Assembly: GCA_946482325.1 (NCBI GenBank)
Contig: CAMLRA010000176.1
Coordinates: forward strand, 1 to 8,145
From: an uncultured Chromatiaceae bacterium
Lineage (GTDB): Bacteria > Pseudomonadota > Gammaproteobacteria > Enterobacterales > Alteromonadaceae
DNA: 8,145 bases
Direction: 5' to 3'
The notes under the pieces were generated by a model. The model was not told the origin of the DNA and searched no databases. It saw nothing but the letters and a program-made list of their open reading frames with translations. Within the stretch, counting starts at the first letter, position 1, and the number at the start of each line of letters is the position of its first letter. Below are positions 7,277-8,145 of this stretch, piece after piece. Position numbers and translations under genes: made by a program.

Positions 7277-7978
7277 ATGGCAGGGTTTAACAAAGTCGTA
7301 CACAGTTACGACGAAGCCTTAGCAGGTCTTGCCGATGGCATGACCGTGATCGCAGGTGGCTTCGGTTTATGTGGTATTCCGGAAGGCCTGATTGGTCAAA
7401 TCAAAAAAATGGGCACCCGTGATTTAACTGTGGTGTCAAATAACTGTGGTGTCGACGGCTTTGGTCTTGGCATTTTGCTGGAAGACCGCCAGATTAAAAA
7501 AATGATTGCATCTTATGTCGGCGAAAACGCCTTGTTCGAACAGCAGTTATTGTCCGGCGAACTCGAAGTGGAATTGACCCCTCAAGGCACGCTGGCGGAA
7601 AAAATCCGCGCCGGCGGCGCTGGCATCCCGGCATTTTTTACTGCGACCGGTTACGGTACGCCAGTGGCTGAAGGCAAAGAAACCCGTGAAATCAATGGCC
7701 GCAATTATGTACTGGAACCAGCCATTACCGGTGATTTCGCTATCGTCCGCGCCTGGAAAGCCGATCGTTACGGCAATCTGGTGTTCCGCCACACCGCGAT
7801 GAACTTCAATCCAATGGTGGCCACTGCCGGTAAAATTACCGTGGCTGAAGTGGAAGAAATCGTCGAGCCGGGTGAACTGTCGCCGACTGAAATTCACACC
7901 CCGGGTATTTATGTGCAGCGCGTGATTAAAGGCAACTTTGAAAAACGCATTGAACGTCGCATGGTTCGCAAAGATTAA
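7277..7978 (+). CDS. scoA: 3-Oxoacid CoA-transferase subunit A
   Basis: Alpha subunit (233 aa) of a family I CoA-transferase that with ScoB would transfer CoA from succinyl-CoA to acetoacetate, the LiuE product. [16 protein letters not shown] (20-35) matches the subunit A signature, DGxx followed by three hydrophobics and GGFxxxGxP. The remainder is typical: [26 protein letters not shown] and [30 protein letters not shown]. The length is normal. ATG 7277 is chosen for AGAGGAA (7265-7271) five bases upstream; the in-frame ATG at 7244 would add an unrelated 11-residue leader overlapping that site. The gap to scoB is 10 nt. The donor could be succinyl-CoA (ScoA) or acetyl-CoA (AtoD); succinyl-CoA is favoured by the resemblance to ScoA-type sequences and the operon context. 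Some authors place these genes in the liu series (liuF/liuG, as I recall). Confidence 0.92.
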   Translation: MAGFNKVVHSYDEALAGLADGMTVIAGGFGLCGIPEGLIGQIKKMGTRDLTVVSNNCGVDGFGLGILLEDRQIKKMIASYVGENALFEQQLLSGELEVELTPQGTLAEKIRAGGAGIPAFFTATGYGTPVAEGKETREINGRNYVLEPAITGDFAIVRAWKADRYGNLVFRHTAMNFNPMVATAGKITVAEVEEIVEPGELSPTEIHTPGIYVQRVIKGNFEKRIERRMVRKD

Positions 7979-7988
7979 GGAGAACGGC

Positions 7989-8145
7989 ATGGCTTTATCA
8001 CGTGAACAAGTGGCGATGCGTGTCGCACAGGAATTAAAAGACGGTTATTACGTCAACCTCGGCATTGGTATCCCTACCCTGGTGGCGAACTATGTACCGG
8101 CCGGTATTGAAGTGATGCTGCAATCGGAAAACGGTCTGCTCGGCA
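7989..8145 (+). CDS. scoB: 3-Oxoacid CoA-transferase subunit B, 5' part (runs off window)
   Basis: The first 52 codons of the beta subunit are present; the gene continues past the right edge. It begins [19 protein letters not shown] and runs through [15 protein letters not shown] to LQSENGLLG (44-52), the subunit B active-site signature. Glu47 is the expected nucleophile that forms the enzyme-CoA thioester. AAGGAGA (7977-7983) overlaps the scoA stop and lies 5 nt before ATG, so the two subunits are probably translated together in equal amounts. The full protein would be expected at roughly 210-220 aa. The visible part is intact, and with scoA beside it the identification is secure apart from the donor CoA ester. 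Confidence 0.93.
   Translation, partial: MALSREQVAMRVAQELKDGYYVNLGIGIPTLVANYVPAGIEVMLQSENGLLG

Noticed and set aside
7547..7990. Long antisense open frame opposite scoA (147 codons)
   Set aside because: The His/Phe-rich composition is that of the reverse complement of coding sequence; the + strand scoA is clearly the gene.

Overview
The window holds a nearly complete leucine/isovalerate catabolic (liu) operon, all on the + strand, in the order liuR-liuA-liuB-liuC-liuD-liuE-scoA-scoB; scoB is cut by the right edge. All eight reading frames are intact, with no mobile element, RNA gene, CRISPR array or gene-free stretch over 300 bases. A MerR-type LiuR heading liuABCDE, followed by both subunits of a 3-oxoacid CoA-transferase, is the arrangement known from marine and aquatic gammaproteobacteria. 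Moderate GC with frequent TTA leucine codons fits Alteromonadales (Shewanella, Rheinheimera or Alishewanella relatives). The genus is an inference.

Layout: bases 5-33 look like a sigma-70 promoter overlapped by a TTTAC/GTAAA dyad, a plausible LiuR autoregulatory operator. liuR (60-506) is followed by a 50-nt gap containing a near-consensus FNR/EtrA-type box, then liuA (557-1726). The liuA-liuB gap contains a textbook intrinsic terminator followed at once by a second hairpin; liuB probably starts at GTG 1800. liuB, liuC, liuD and liuE are tightly packed, with gaps of 10 and 5 nt and then a 4-nt overlap. An 87-nt gap with a perfect 11-bp stem-loop separates liuE from scoA, and scoB follows scoA after 10 nt.

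The genes form one soluble pathway. Isovaleryl-CoA is oxidised to 3-methylcrotonyl-CoA (LiuA), carboxylated by biotin-dependent LiuD/LiuB to 3-methylglutaconyl-CoA, hydrated by LiuC to HMG-CoA, and cleaved by LiuE to acetyl-CoA and acetoacetate. ScoAB then activates the acetoacetate with CoA from succinyl-CoA, ready for thiolysis. LiuR probably represses the operon.

The proteins are conventional and I see no undescribed system. The points worth a second look are regulatory: the terminator inside the operon, the FNR-like box before liuA, the hairpins, and the unusual liuB start region.
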